Counted from the first letter of the stretch, positions 1-11,274 are shown. The stretch: 64,000 nt of DNA from Paramesorhizobium deserti (GCF_001558695.1 NZ_LNTU01000037.1:124001-188000); one strand, 5' to 3'. Notes: generated by a model not told the origin, from the letters alone. Translations and numbers: made by a program.

Positions 1-2
1 TC

Positions 3-1052
3 GCGGAGACGATCCGGCCCGTAAAGGTGATCGAGGTTGCCGCGACCCGGACGAACCGGGCTCTGGATTATTCCGGCTCCGTGCACGCCCGTCGCGAAAT
101 GGCGCTCGGTTTCCGCGTAAACGGCAAGATCACCGAAAGGCTCGTCAATATCGGGGACCGTGTAACGGCGGGCGAGCCGGTGGCGCGGGTCGATACGACC
201 GACTACGTACTTTCGGTCCGCTCCGCCGAGGCGAACCTTGCGGCCGCCGAGCGGCAGGTGGAAACAACGGCGCTCGCGCGCAAGCGCGCCGAAGATCTTT
301 TCGCCAGAAAATTTTCTCCCAAATCACAGCTCGAACAGGCTGAGCTCAGCTACAGCCAGGCGGTTTCAGCCAGGGACGCGGCTCAGTCGGCGCTCGACCA
401 GGCCCGCAACCAGGTGGCCTATGGCACGCTTCGCACGGACCGGACCGGCATCGTCACGGCGGTCAACGCCGAAGTCGGCCAGGTCGTGAGCGCCGGCAAT
501 CCGGTAATCACCATCGCCGCCGACGGGGAAAAGGAAGTGCAGGTCGCGGTGCCTGAAAACGATATTTTCGCCTTCAAGCCTGGCAAGACGGTTCAGGTGA
601 CCGTCTGGTCGAATGAAGGCCTTGCTCTTTCCGGTGCCGTGCGGGAAATCGCCGGCAGCGCCGATCCGCGCTCGCGCACCTTTGCCGTACGCGTCAGCCT
701 GCCCGATGATCCTCGTGTACTGCTCGGCATGACGGCATCGGTGTCCGCCTCTGCAGACGACGGCCCTTCGATGGTCTCTGTTCCGCTCAGCGCCCTTGCC
801 AAGGAAGGTGAGCAGGTTCTGGTCTGGACCGTCGAGCCTACAACCGCGACGGTGCACGCCCGCCCGGTGAAAGTCGCGGATTTCAACGGTACGGACGCCC
901 GTATTGCCGAAGGCCTGAAGCCCGGTGATCTTGTCGTGACGGCGGGCACGCAGTTCATGCGTGAGAACCTGAAGGTCAAGCTGCCGCAGGATGCCCTGAG
1001 CCAGCAGGCCGGTACCGTCGAAAGCGACGCCACCGCCAGCCTGACGCGCTGA
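3..1052 (+). CDS. RND efflux periplasmic adaptor (HlyD/MFP family), 5' truncated by window
   Basis: Membrane-fusion adaptor that would link the inner-membrane RND pump encoded next to an outer-membrane channel. The reading frame is open to the window edge (codons before the GTG at 27 read A-E-T-I-R-P-V-K), so the true start and signal peptide lie upstream. Visible parts are a lipoyl-like half (GFRVNGKITERLVNIGDRV), an alpha-hairpin rich in Ala/Gln/Arg, the second lipoyl half (TDRTGIVTAVNAEVGQVVSAG) and a beta-barrel with the usual LLGMTASV. The gene ends 28 bases before the pump start, so the two are surely co-transcribed. No regulator is visible; it may lie upstream. The substrate cannot be told. 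Confidence 0.9.
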   Translation, partial: AETIRPVKVIEVAATRTNRALDYSGSVHARREMALGFRVNGKITERLVNIGDRVTAGEPVARVDTTDYVLSVRSAEANLAAAERQVETTALARKRAEDLFARKFSPKSQLEQAELSYSQAVSARDAAQSALDQARNQVAYGTLRTDRTGIVTAVNAEVGQVVSAGNPVITIAADGEKEVQVAVPENDIFAFKPGKTVQVTVWSNEGLALSGAVREIAGSADPRSRTFAVRVSLPDDPRVLLGMTASVSASADDGPSMVSVPLSALAKEGEQVLVWTVEPTTATVHARPVKVADFNGTDARIAEGLKPGDLVVTAGTQFMRENLKVKLPQDALSQQAGTVESDATASLTR

Positions 1053-1080
1053 TCCCCGCTCTCGAAAGCGAATTGACGCC

Positions 1081-4000
1081 ATGACCACGTCTTCCACAGA
1101 TACACCCACGACGAATACGTCCCAAGCGGAAAAGCGCTCCTTCAATCTCTCGCGCTGGGCAATCGGCCATCCGAGCATTGCGCGCTTCCTGTTCGGCCTG
1201 ATCATTCTGGCAGGCGCCTTCGGCCTGATGAACATGGGTCAGAAGGAGGATCCGGATTTCACCTTCCGTATCATGGTGATCCAGGCGGCCTGGCCGGGCG
1301 CGTCGATCGAGGAAATGCAGGACCAGGTCGTCAACAAGATCGAGCGCAAGCTGCAGGAAACGCCGCATCTCGATTTCGTACGTTCCTATACCCGCGCCGG
1401 CAGTGCCGTGATCACGCTCCAGATCAAGGGAGATACCGATGGGAACGACGTGGCCGACGCCTTCTACCAGGTTCGCAAGAAGGTCGGCGACATCCGCGCC
1501 GAATTGCCGGCCGGGCTTTATGGCCCTTATTTCAATGACGAGTTCGGCGATACGTTCATCACGCTGCACTCGCTGACCGGGCGAGGTTACAGCTATCCCG
1601 AGCTGAAGACATATGCCATTCAGGCCCGCGACATGCTGCTGGCCACGCCCGGTGTGGAAAAGGCCGTCATTATCGGCGATCAGCCGGAGAAGATATTCAT
1701 CGACGTCTCGTCCAAAGCCCTGGCCGAGCGCGGATTGACGCTCAACGATCTGCGCGACACCCTGGCCGGCCAGAACGACATCGACCCCGCCGGCAATGTC
1801 GATACCGGCGAGCGATCCGTGCGCATTTCGGTGGAAGGCGATGTCGACAAGGTCGAGGATATCCGCGAACTGCGCTTGCGATCGGGCGATCAGGTCACCC
1901 GTCTTGGCAATATCGCGACCGTGACCGCCGGGCTCGAGGACCCCGCTGCCCGCAAGTTTCGCTTCAATGGCGAGGATAGCGTCCAGATCGGCGTGGTCAT
2001 GGCCAACGGTTTCAACGTCATCGACGTCGGCGAGGCGGTCGAGGCGACCTATAAGCAGTTCGAGACGTCCCTGCCCCATGGCGTGGAGATCAACCAGATC
2101 GCCAATCAGCCGGAGGTCGTGACCGACGCTGTTGGCGAGTTCATGAAGGCGCTCGGCGAAGCGCTCATCATCGTGCTTGTCGTGTCGTTCCTGTCGATCG
2201 GCTGGCGCTCCGGCCTTGTCATCGCCATTGCCATTCCGCTCGTTCTCGCCGCGACTTTCGCCGTGATGTATGAGTTTGGCATCGATCTGCAGCGTATTTC
2301 CCTGGGGGCGCTGATCATCGCGCTGGGGCTTCTCGTAGACGACGCGATGATCGTTGTCGAGTTGATGGAGCGAAAGCTGGAAGAAGGACTGGTCAAGATC
2401 GACGCGGCCAGCTTTGCCTATTCCTCCACCGCCTTTCCCATGCTGACCGGCACGCTTATCACCGCCGCCGGCTTCATTCCGGTCGGCTTTGCCGCATCGA
2501 CCGCCGGTGAATATGTCCGCTCCCTGTTCTACGTGGTTACCATCGCGCTCGTCATCTCCTGGTTCGTGGCCGTCTATTTCACGCCCTGGCTCGGCTATAT
2601 GATCCTGAAGCAGCGTCATCACGCCGGCAATCATCACGATGTCTTCGATACCAGCTTCTATCGCCGCCTGCGCTCCACGGTCGGTTGGGCGGTACGCCAT
2701 CGTATCATCGTGATCGCGCTGACGCTCGCCACTTTCGCCGGCAGCCTCCTGGCCTTCCAGTTCATCCCGAAGAACTTTTTCCCGCAATCGTCGCGTCCGG
2801 AAATTCTCGTGGACCTCTGGCTGCCGGAAGGCACCAGCATCAAGGAGGTCGAGACCCAGGCCAAGGCGCTGGAAGCCCGCATGATGGACGATGGTGACAA
2901 GCGCTTCATCGCAACCTATATCGGCGAGGGCGCGCCACGTTTCTTCCTGCCGCTCGATCAGCAGTTGCGTAATCCGAATTTTGCCCAGCTCCTGATAATG
3001 GCCAAGGACGAGCCGGCCCGTGAGCGGCTGATCGTCAAGCTGCGTACCCTGCTTGCCGAGGAATTCCCGTCGATCCGCTCAAAGGTTGACCGGCTGTTCC
3101 TCGGTCCCCCGACCGGCTGGCCGGTGCAGATGCGCATCACCGGACCCGACCGGGCCGAGGTCCGCCGCATCGCCGATCAGGTGAAACAGAAATTCTCCGA
3201 AACCCCGATGCTCGGCGCGGTCCATGACGATTGGCTGGAACCGGTACCGGCGATGAAGCTGGTGGTCGACCAGGATCGGGCCCGCGCGCTCGGCGTGACC
3301 TCGCAGCGCATCCGCCAGATGCTGCAGGCGACCACCGACGGCGCTCCGCTCGGCGATTTCCGCAACGGCGAGGAAACCGTCTCCATCGTCGCCCGCGAGC
3401 CGGAGGCGAACCGCAAGCTGCTGTCAGCTGTCAATTCGGTCTATATCCCCACCGATTTCGGCGGCTTCATCCCGCTGTCGCAGATCGCCAGGGTCGTTCC
3501 CGTCATGGAGCAGGGCGTCGAGTGGCGGCGCGACCGTCTGCCGACCATCACCGTTCGCGCCACGCTGCCGGACGACATGCAGTCGAATGACATGGCGCTA
3601 AAACTCTATAGCGAGCTGCAGGGCCTGCGTGACGGGCTCGCTCCGGGCTATAAGGTCGAAATCCAGGGCGGCGCGGAAGATAGCGCCGAAAGCCAGGCAT
3701 CGATCGCCGCCAAGGCGCCGATCATGCTACTGGTCATCGTCGTCCTCCTGATGGCGCAGCTACAGCATTTCGGCAAGGCGATGCTGGTGCTGGCAACGGG
3801 CCCGCTCGGTATCATCGGCGCGGCGGCCGCGCTGCTGATCAGCGGTGCGCCGTTCGGCTTCGTCGCCATCCTCGGCGTCATTGCACTGCTCGGCATCATC
3901 ATCCGCAACTCGATCATCCTTATCGACCAGATTGATCAGGATATCGCGGCCGGCCTGCCCAGGCAGGAGGCAATCGTCGGCGCGGCCGTGCGCCGCTTCC

Positions 4001-4251
4001 GCCCGATCGTGCTGACCGCGCTGACGGCCGTACTGGCGCTGATCCCGATCTCGCGCGGCGTATTCTGGGGCCCCCTCGCCTATGCGATGATGGGCGGCAT
4101 TCTGGTCGCGACGGTGCTGACCATCCTCGTGCTGCCAGCGGCCTATGCCTTGTTCTTTGGCCGCGAGCCGAAATCCCGCGCGGCCAACGAACCTCCATTG
4201 CAGGAGCAATCGGAGAAAGAGAATTATCAGCAAGCCCTGGCCGCAGAGTGA
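1081..4251 (+). CDS. RND efflux pump inner-membrane permease (AcrB/HAE-like)
   Basis: Proton-driven resistance-nodulation-division transporter of 1056 residues, the usual family size. A first membrane segment near residues 34-53 is followed by a large periplasmic loop, then a TM2-TM6 block from about residue 360. The TM4 proton-relay pair is present as D420-D421 within GLLVDDAMIVVEL. The second half repeats the plan, with TM8-TM12 from about residue 880. The N-terminus carries an extra Ser/Thr-rich cytosolic stretch. It pairs with the adaptor just upstream; no outer-membrane factor gene is next to it, so a channel encoded elsewhere is probably shared. The substrate (drug, solvent or plant phenolic) is not predictable here. 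Confidence 0.93.
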   Translation: MTTSSTDTPTTNTSQAEKRSFNLSRWAIGHPSIARFLFGLIILAGAFGLMNMGQKEDPDFTFRIMVIQAAWPGASIEEMQDQVVNKIERKLQETPHLDFVRSYTRAGSAVITLQIKGDTDGNDVADAFYQVRKKVGDIRAELPAGLYGPYFNDEFGDTFITLHSLTGRGYSYPELKTYAIQARDMLLATPGVEKAVIIGDQPEKIFIDVSSKALAERGLTLNDLRDTLAGQNDIDPAGNVDTGERSVRISVEGDVDKVEDIRELRLRSGDQVTRLGNIATVTAGLEDPAARKFRFNGEDSVQIGVVMANGFNVIDVGEAVEATYKQFETSLPHGVEINQIANQPEVVTDAVGEFMKALGEALIIVLVVSFLSIGWRSGLVIAIAIPLVLAATFAVMYEFGIDLQRISLGALIIALGLLVDDAMIVVELMERKLEEGLVKIDAASFAYSSTAFPMLTGTLITAAGFIPVGFAASTAGEYVRSLFYVVTIALVISWFVAVYFTPWLGYMILKQRHHAGNHHDVFDTSFYRRLRSTVGWAVRHRIIVIALTLATFAGSLLAFQFIPKNFFPQSSRPEILVDLWLPEGTSIKEVETQAKALEARMMDDGDKRFIATYIGEGAPRFFLPLDQQLRNPNFAQLLIMAKDEPARERLIVKLRTLLAEEFPSIRSKVDRLFLGPPTGWPVQMRITGPDRAEVRRIADQVKQKFSETPMLGAVHDDWLEPVPAMKLVVDQDRARALGVTSQRIRQMLQATTDGAPLGDFRNGEETVSIVAREPEANRKLLSAVNSVYIPTDFGGFIPLSQIARVVPVMEQGVEWRRDRLPTITVRATLPDDMQSNDMALKLYSELQGLRDGLAPGYKVEIQGGAEDSAESQASIAAKAPIMLLVIVVLLMAQLQHFGKAMLVLATGPLGIIGAAAALLISGAPFGFVAILGVIALLGIIIRNSIILIDQIDQDIAAGLPRQEAIVGAAVRRFRPIVLTALTAVLALIPISRGVFWGPLAYAMMGGILVATVLTILVLPAAYALFFGREPKSRAANEPPLQEQSEKENYQQALAAE

Positions 4252-4261
4252 TCCAACGAAA

Positions 4262-4290
4262 ATGCCCGCCTGAGGTTTTCAGGCGGGCAT
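4262..4290. terminator. Hairpin between convergent RND and peptide-ABC operons
   Basis: A perfect 12-bp inverted repeat (ATGCCCGCCTGA with a 5-base loop) sits between the pump stop at 4251 and the binding-protein stop at 4340. On the minus strand it is followed by TTTT, so it is a better intrinsic terminator for the leftward ABC operon; it may work in both directions. Confidence 0.7.
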
Positions 4291-4339
4291 GTCCATCCCG
4301 TAGCCGGCTGTCAGAAAGCGCAACCGGCTGCTGACACCA

Positions 4340-5854
4340 TCAATTCTTGACGGTATCTTCAAGGAAGAAACGACCGAGCGGGTTTTGATAGAAATTCTCG
4401 ATATTCTTCCGCGACACGTTGATGTAGGGGCTGTAATAGAGATCGATCCAGTGGACGTCATCCTTCGCCATCTTCTGGATATCGATATACATCTGCTCGC
4501 GCTTGGCGGGATCCATCTCCAGACGAGCGGCGGCCACGAGATCCTTGACCCTGTCGTTCTCGTAGCGGGTCATGTAGTTCATATTGGCATCGTGGCCAAC
4601 GACGAATGTCGTCTTCTGGTCGGGATCGAGGATGTCGTTGGTCCAGTACATGACCGAGAGATCATAATCACCCGCGACGAGCATGTCCCAGGTCTGGCTC
4701 GGGTCCATCTTCTGCAAGTTCACCGTGATACCGACCTTCCGCAATTGCTGCTGCAGCAGAACGGCAATCTGCTCATCGACCTCGTTGCCTGCGTTGACCA
4801 GATAGTCGAGGGTCAGATTGCTGACACCGGCAACGGTCAACAGCTCCTTGGCCTTCTCCGGGTCATAGGGGCGCTGCAGATTGTCCGCATAATAATAGAG
4901 CGCGCCTTTGGGGACGAAGGAATTCGCAACGTCTCCAAGGCCGAACGTCACGGTATCGACGACCGCCTTCTTGTCGATCGCATAATCCAGCGCTTCGCGG
5001 GCTTCCTTCTTGCCCAGGTCACCGTGCGAATGGTTGATCAGCAGGTGATCCTCGCGGGTGGACGTATCGAGATGGACCGTCAGGTTCGGGTCCTTCTTCA
5101 ATTCTTCGACGCGTGAGAACGGCACGAAAATCGCCGCATCGAGCTGGCCGGCCTGAACGTTGAGCATGCGCGTGTTGTCGTCGGGAACGGAGATCCATTC
5201 AACACCGTCGAGCGAGACGCGATCGGCCTCCCAGAAATTCGGATTCTTCTCGAGGATGACCCGATCGCCGCGCCGCCACTCCTTCACGACGAACGCGCCC
5301 GAGGCGATGGGGCTTTCGGCATAGGTCTCCTCGCCCAGCGATTCAATGCCGGCCTTAGAAATGATCGAGGCGCCGGGCATGGCAAGCGTCGACAGGAACG
5401 GCGCCGAAGGGCTGGCGAGCCTGATGACGAGCGTCTTCGGATCGGCCGCTTCCGCCGTGTCGATGACCTTATAGGAATCGCTCCAGAGCGAGCCTTCATT
5501 GTCGCGGATGCGGATGAGGCTGAAAGCCGCGTCCTCGGCCGTGATCGGGCTGCCGTCGGAGAATTTCGCGTCACGCATCTTGAAAGTGTAGGTCAGCCCG
5601 TCATCCGATACCGCCCAGCTCTCGGCGAGACCGGGCTCCAGCCTGGTACCGGTCTTGTCGACGCGGACCAGAACGTCATAGACATTCGAGAAGACCCAGA
5701 AATCGATATTCTGCGCGGTCTTGATCGGATCGAATGTCGAGGAATCCTCACGGCGGCCGATGGTGAGCACGCCGGCGGCTTCGGCAATTCCGATCCCGGC
5801 CGAAAGCGAGGTCATGACGGAGACCAGTCCGATTTTCATCCATTTCTTCAACAT
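4340..5854 (-). CDS. Peptide/oligopeptide ABC transporter substrate-binding protein (SBP_bac_5 family)
   Basis: Periplasmic binding protein of 504 residues. The start at 5854 (MLKKWMKIGL) is chosen because it begins a clear Sec signal peptide ending near AEAAG and has a GGGG ribosome site; an in-frame ATG at 5962 would run into the ATPase gene. The mature part shows family-5 landmarks: LTIGRREDSSTFDPI, then the long segment RLEPGLAESWAVSDDGLTY and DAKFSDGSPITAEDAAFSL. It is the last gene of a five-gene leftward operon headed by a proline iminopeptidase-like gene under a LuxR solo. In the related PipR system, a transporter of this type takes up the effector, so this protein is a candidate signal binder. 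The ligand is unknown. Confidence 0.9.
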   Translation of the reverse strand: MLKKWMKIGLVSVMTSLSAGIGIAEAAGVLTIGRREDSSTFDPIKTAQNIDFWVFSNVYDVLVRVDKTGTRLEPGLAESWAVSDDGLTYTFKMRDAKFSDGSPITAEDAAFSLIRIRDNEGSLWSDSYKVIDTAEAADPKTLVIRLASPSAPFLSTLAMPGASIISKAGIESLGEETYAESPIASGAFVVKEWRRGDRVILEKNPNFWEADRVSLDGVEWISVPDDNTRMLNVQAGQLDAAIFVPFSRVEELKKDPNLTVHLDTSTREDHLLINHSHGDLGKKEAREALDYAIDKKAVVDTVTFGLGDVANSFVPKGALYYYADNLQRPYDPEKAKELLTVAGVSNLTLDYLVNAGNEVDEQIAVLLQQQLRKVGITVNLQKMDPSQTWDMLVAGDYDLSVMYWTNDILDPDQKTTFVVGHDANMNYMTRYENDRVKDLVAAARLEMDPAKREQMYIDIQKMAKDDVHWIDLYYSPYINVSRKNIENFYQNPLGRFFLEDTVKN

Positions 5855-5888
5855 CTGATATTCCCCTTTTTTGTTGATTGGTGGTGGT

Positions 5889-7564
<1,676 letters not shown>

Positions 7565-7568
<4 letters not shown>

Positions 7569-8419
7569 TCGTGAACTCCTAGCAGATCGCCGAGAGCATC
7601 ACCGAGCAGGCTGAAGGCGAAGGCGAGAAAAACGATCGAAAGCCCGGGAAAGAAGGTGATCCACCACGCTGTTGTGACGAAAGGCTGGCCTTCCGCCACC
7701 ATGATCCCCCATTCGGCGGCCGGTGGTTGAACGCCGAGGCCGAGATAGCTGATGGCGGCGCCGTTCAGGAGCACGAGCACGGCATCCGACATCACGAAGA
7801 CCAGCGATCCGGCGATCGCATTCGGCAGCAGATGGCGGAACATGATGCGCATACGGCTGAAGCCGAGGCTGACGGCGGCGACGGCATAGTCGCTGTTTTT
7901 CAGCACCAGGATCTGCGCCCGCACGAGGCGTGCATAGGAAACCCAGCCCACCAGCGCCATGGCGATATAGAAGCTGGTGAGACCCGGCCCCAATATGGCG
8001 ATGATGGAGAGCATCAGCACCAGAAAGGGAAAGGCGAGGATGATATCGACAATGCGCATGAAGACGGTGTCGACCAACCCGCCGAAAAAGCCGGCAATGG
8101 TGCCGAGCATGGTTCCGATGATGAACGGGAAGACAACTCCGATGAACGCGATCTGAAGGTCGATCCTTGTGCCCCAAATGACGCGCGAGAGGATGTCACG
8201 CCCGAAATTGTCGGTTCCGAAGGGGTGGCTGAGCGACGGAGGCTGAAGGCGCGCATCCGCCATCTGCACCACAGGATCATAGGGTGCGATCAGGGGGGCG
8301 GCGATTGCCATGATGATGAAGAACGCCAGCATCCCTGCCCCGATCGCCAGCGAAAGATGCTGTCCAAACCAGCGGTTGAGACTCGTCGACACGGAAAAGC
8401 GGGTAGCCGACACGCTCAT
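7565..8419 (-). CDS. Peptide-type ABC transporter permease (DppC-like)
   Basis: Inner-membrane permease of 284 residues. The frame is open much further upstream, but the start at 8419 (MSVSATRFSV) gives the normal DppC length and a 4-base overlap with the upstream permease stop. It has the DppC-type N-terminal TM followed by LIAPYDPVVQ and HPFGTDNFGRDILSR. The EAA loop is seen in YAVAAVSLGFSRMRIMFRHL. It forms the channel together with the DppB-like protein. Confidence 0.93.
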
Positions 8420-9354
8420 AGCTTCACCCTCGGATCGACCGTCACGGTGATGATATCCGCGAGAAAATTGATGAGGACGGTCGCGCAGGCAAACACCATG
8501 GCGACACCCTGGACGACCATATAGTCGCGCGAGAAGATCGCCCTGACCAGTAATTGCCCCATGCCCGGCAGGGCGAACACGCTTTCGACAATTACGGTCC
8601 CGCCGATCAGCCAGCCGATATTGACGGCGAGAAGGTTGATCGTCGGCACGAGCGAGTTCGGAAGCACATGACGCCAGAAGACGATGCTTTCCGGCATGCC
8701 GCGCGCCCGGGCAGCCGTCGCCACATCCGACCGCAGCGAATGGATCATCGCTGCCCGAAGGCTGCGGGTAACGACGGCTGACAGCGAAAGGGCAACCGTC
8801 AGGCTCGGCAATGCCAGGTGCCAGAGCTTTTCGGGAAGCGTGTTGCCATAGCCCGAAACGGGAAACAGGTCGAGTTTCACGCTGAAGAAGATAATCAGCA
8901 TGAGCGCAAGCCAGAACGGTGGGAATCCGATCCCCATGGTCGAGACGACCCGCACCGCCTGATCGGGCAGCCGACCCTGGCGACGGGCCGCGATCGCCGA
9001 CATCGGAAGCGCGATCAGGATGGAGAGAACGACGCTGGTGATGACGAGCATGAGTGTCGGCTCGATGCGCGTGGCGATCAGCCGTAGCACATCGATCTTG
9101 TAAAGGATCGACTTGCCCATCTCCCCGCGCCCTAGGTTCTGGATGAAATAAAAATATTGCAGCCAAAGCGGCTCATCGAGGCCGTATTGCTCGCGAATGC
9201 GCGCAATCGCCGTTGGCGTCGCCCTGGTTCCGAGAAGAACACGCGCCGGATCTCCGGGGATAAGGCGCACGAGCACGAATGTGATGATACTGATACCGAA
9301 AAGAACGGGCAGAAATTGCAGCGGCCGGTAGAGAACGAACTTATATCGATGCAT
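8416..9354 (-). CDS. Peptide-type ABC transporter permease (DppB-like)
   Basis: Inner-membrane permease of 312 residues with a DppB-type N-terminus (LVRLIPGDPARVLLGTRATP), five or six predicted membrane spans and an EAA loop (DVATAARARGMPESIVFWRH). Its start lies 14 bases inside the end of the peptidase gene upstream, so translation is probably coupled. Together with the DppC-like partner, double ATPase and binding protein it makes a complete importer. Confidence 0.93.
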   Translation of the reverse strand: MHRYKFVLYRPLQFLPVLFGISIITFVLVRLIPGDPARVLLGTRATPTAIARIREQYGLDEPLWLQYFYFIQNLGRGEMGKSILYKIDVLRLIATRIEPTLMLVITSVVLSILIALPMSAIAARRQGRLPDQAVRVVSTMGIGFPPFWLALMLIIFFSVKLDLFPVSGYGNTLPEKLWHLALPSLTVALSLSAVVTRSLRAAMIHSLRSDVATAARARGMPESIVFWRHVLPNSLVPTINLLAVNIGWLIGGTVIVESVFALPGMGQLLVRAIFSRDYMVVQGVAMVFACATVLINFLADIITVTVDPRVKL

Positions 9355-10297
9355 CGGTTCGACATTCGCCTCTGTCTTGGGGCTTATGATGCAGGTCGCC
9401 CGTCACGAGGCTTGACCTGTGCCGGGAGAGGAAAGCCGTCAGTGCGGTATAGTACGCCTCCGGGTTCTCGTAGAAGGGCATGTGGCTCGAATTGCGGAAC
9501 ACGTGGAGTTCGGCATTCGGCAGCGCATTTTTCATGCGCATGGCGCAGGCCGGCGTCAGCTCGTCATGCTCGCCCACGGTAATCAGCACCGGAAGGTCCA
9601 GGCCGGGCAGATCCGGAATACGGTTCCAGTCTTTCAGATTGCCGGTATAGAGAAACTCGTTCGGGCCCTGCATGGTCATGTAGGGGCTCATGTTCCAATC
9701 GTCGAGCGAACGACGCACCGGTGCCGGCCACTCCGGCAAACGGCAGACATGGCGATAGTTCAACACCGTGATCGCAGCCAGATATTCCGGGTGGTCGATC
9801 GTCCCCTGAGCCTCGTGCTTCTGCATCATGGCAACGGTCTCGGAGCCAAGCGCTGCCCGAAGCCGCTCCAATTCGCATATCAGATGCGGCATATCTGCCA
9901 CCGTATCCTCGAGGATCAGCGTCTTGAGGTTCTCGCGGTATTTCAGTGCATAGTCGATGGCGAGCCAGCCGCCCCAGGAATGGCCGAGCAGATGAACCTT
10001 GCCGAGATCGAGCTTACGGCGCACCGTCTCCGTTTCCTCGACATATCTTTCGATCCTCCAGAGCGATGCGTCCATCGGCCGGTCGGATGCTCCGGTGCCG
10101 AGCTGATCGAAGGCGACGACGCGATAACCTTTGTCGATCAGGCAAGAATGCGCTTCCCGCAGATAATCGCAGGGAAGGCCGGGGCCGCCGTTCAGGCAGA
10201 AAACCGTCTCGTCTCCGCTGCCGAAACTGTAGGTGACGACCCTGAAGCCGTCGATCTCGACCTCGATGCATTCGTCGGGAGCGATTTCACGCCACAT
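9341..10297 (-). CDS. pip: Proline iminopeptidase-like alpha/beta hydrolase (peptidase S33), first gene of the ABC operon
   Basis: Cytosolic alpha/beta hydrolase of 318 residues related to proline iminopeptidases, which cleave N-terminal proline or act on amides. The nucleophile elbow is GHSWGG (residues 105-110, Ser107); the acid and base are in GEHDELTP (about D242) and SSHMPF (about H270). The oxyanion loop reads NGGPG (36-40) rather than the usual HGGPG. No signal peptide. The gene is divergent from the LuxR regulator and is the first gene of an operon with the peptide-type ABC importer, the context typical of plant-responsive LuxR solos. A spaced candidate LuxR box and -10 lie upstream. 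The real substrate may be an amide or small plant compound rather than a proline peptide. Confidence 0.85.
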   Translation of the reverse strand: MWREIAPDECIEVEIDGFRVVTYSFGSGDETVFCLNGGPGLPCDYLREAHSCLIDKGYRVVAFDQLGTGASDRPMDASLWRIERYVEETETVRRKLDLGKVHLLGHSWGGWLAIDYALKYRENLKTLILEDTVADMPHLICELERLRAALGSETVAMMQKHEAQGTIDHPEYLAAITVLNYRHVCRLPEWPAPVRRSLDDWNMSPYMTMQGPNEFLYTGNLKDWNRIPDLPGLDLPVLITVGEHDELTPACAMRMKNALPNAELHVFRNSSHMPFYENPEAYYTALTAFLSRHRSSLVTGDLHHKPQDRGECRTDASI

Positions 10298-10347
10298 AAT
10301 CAGTCACACCCTTTCGAATTACCTTGACCAATTTTTGAGCATGACTG

Positions 10348-10392
10348 ATTTTATCGCATCGCACCATGTGTACCAGCTATAAGAAGTGATAG
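10348..10392 (-). promoter_or_regulatory. Candidate LuxR-solo box and -10 for the pip-ABC operon
   Basis: On the minus strand a 16-bp element CTATCACTTCTTATAG (10377-10392) is followed after 23 bases by TAAAAT (10348-10353). The element ends in CTAT...ATAG symmetry. A near copy precedes the second peptidase gene. A box centred about 43 bases before the inferred start site is where LuxR-type activators normally bind. The spacing is seen in the sequence; the regulator assignment is inference. Confidence 0.6.
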
Positions 10393-10425
10393 GGTACCTG
10401 TGGGGCCGCCTTGCCGGAGGGTGGG

Positions 10426-11202
10426 ATGCTTGACGAAATCAGTGCCATCACAAATCGCCTGTCGGTGCGGGAGACGCTGGACGACAGGATCGATGAAGCC
10501 TTCGATGCAATGCGTATGATGGGTTTCGAGGCGCTGATCTATGACTATACGCCGACGCCATGCGATATCGGCGGCCAGGTCGAAATCCCTTCCCTGCTCA
10601 AATTGCGCAATGTCCCCGGAGACATGTACGATTACTGGTGCAACAGGGAGTATTTCCGCATCGATCCCGTTCAGCGCCTCGCGATGCGGACCTCGGTTCC
10701 CTTCTTCTGGGATTATGATCCGGACGTGGAAACCAGGATCACCCGCTTTCTGACCGACGAAACCAAACCCGTCAGCGATTTCCTGCGCCAGCATGGCATG
10801 TTGGCTGGCGTCACCGTGCCGGTCCATATGCCACGCGGGGATTATGCAACCGTGACCGGTGTGCGATACGGTGCGCAGCGCGACTTCATGCGCGATGCAA
10901 TGCGGGTGCTTGCCGATTTCAACCTGCTTGCGCAGGTCTTTCACGAAGCAGCGTATGAACTCTTCGACGACACGGTGCTGAATGGATCGGGTGTGCGCCT
11001 GACCGAGCGGGAACGGGAATGTCTCTCCTATTCCTCTTATGGACTTTCGGCGAAGGAAATTTCCCGCATCATAGACCGGTCTGTGCCGACGGTCGTCATG
11101 CATCTCAATTCGGCGGCCCGCAAGCTGGGCGCAAAAAACAGGACGCAAGCCGTCGTCCGCGCCACCCAATGCCGCCTGTTGGAGAGGCCCCCTGCCCTAT
11201 AA
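10426..11202 (+). CDS. LuxR-family solo of the plant-responsive (OryR/PipR) subfamily
   Basis: Transcription activator of 258 residues with an N-terminal autoinducer-binding domain and a C-terminal GerE-type helix-turn-helix (LTERERECLSYSSYGLSAKE). Of the residues lining the AHL pocket (TraR W57, Y61, D70, P71, W85), this protein has M67, W71, D80, P81 and W95 at exactly matching spacing. Met and Trp at the first two places is the hallmark of plant-associated LuxR solos that answer a plant compound rather than AHLs. No luxI gene is present. It is flanked by two peptidase genes and a peptide-type ABC operon. The start at 10426 is chosen for its GGAGGGTGGG ribosome site; an in-frame start at 10411 is possible. 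Confidence 0.93.
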   Translation: MLDEISAITNRLSVRETLDDRIDEAFDAMRMMGFEALIYDYTPTPCDIGGQVEIPSLLKLRNVPGDMYDYWCNREYFRIDPVQRLAMRTSVPFFWDYDPDVETRITRFLTDETKPVSDFLRQHGMLAGVTVPVHMPRGDYATVTGVRYGAQRDFMRDAMRVLADFNLLAQVFHEAAYELFDDTVLNGSGVRLTERERECLSYSSYGLSAKEISRIIDRSVPTVVMHLNSAARKLGAKNRTQAVVRATQCRLLERPPAL

Positions 11203-11242
11203 GTTATGATAGCTGCCGCGCGCCCTTGAGCGCCGTTATGAT
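11197..11242 (+). promoter_or_regulatory. Candidate LuxR-solo box and -10 for the second peptidase gene
   Basis: CTATAAGTTATGATAG (11197-11212) overlaps the luxR stop codon and is followed after 24 bases by TATGAT (11237-11242), five of six matches to the -10 consensus. Compared in promoter orientation with the box before the other peptidase gene, 12 of 16 positions are identical. It implies that this peptidase gene has its own promoter and is not simply read through from luxR. Confidence 0.6.
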
Positions 11243-11274
11243 TTTCTCCTTGCAACAAGACAGGGAGAACAGGC

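Noticed and set aside
976..2787. Long minus-strand open frame (603 codons) opposite the RND pump
   Set aside because: It lies entirely within a clear RND permease gene on the other strand; His/Asp/Gly-rich composition is that of an antisense shadow of GC-rich coding DNA.
8420..9166. N-terminal extension of the DppC-like frame
   Set aside because: It overlaps the DppB-like gene in another frame and has no DppC features; the start at 8419 gives normal length and an ATGA overlap.
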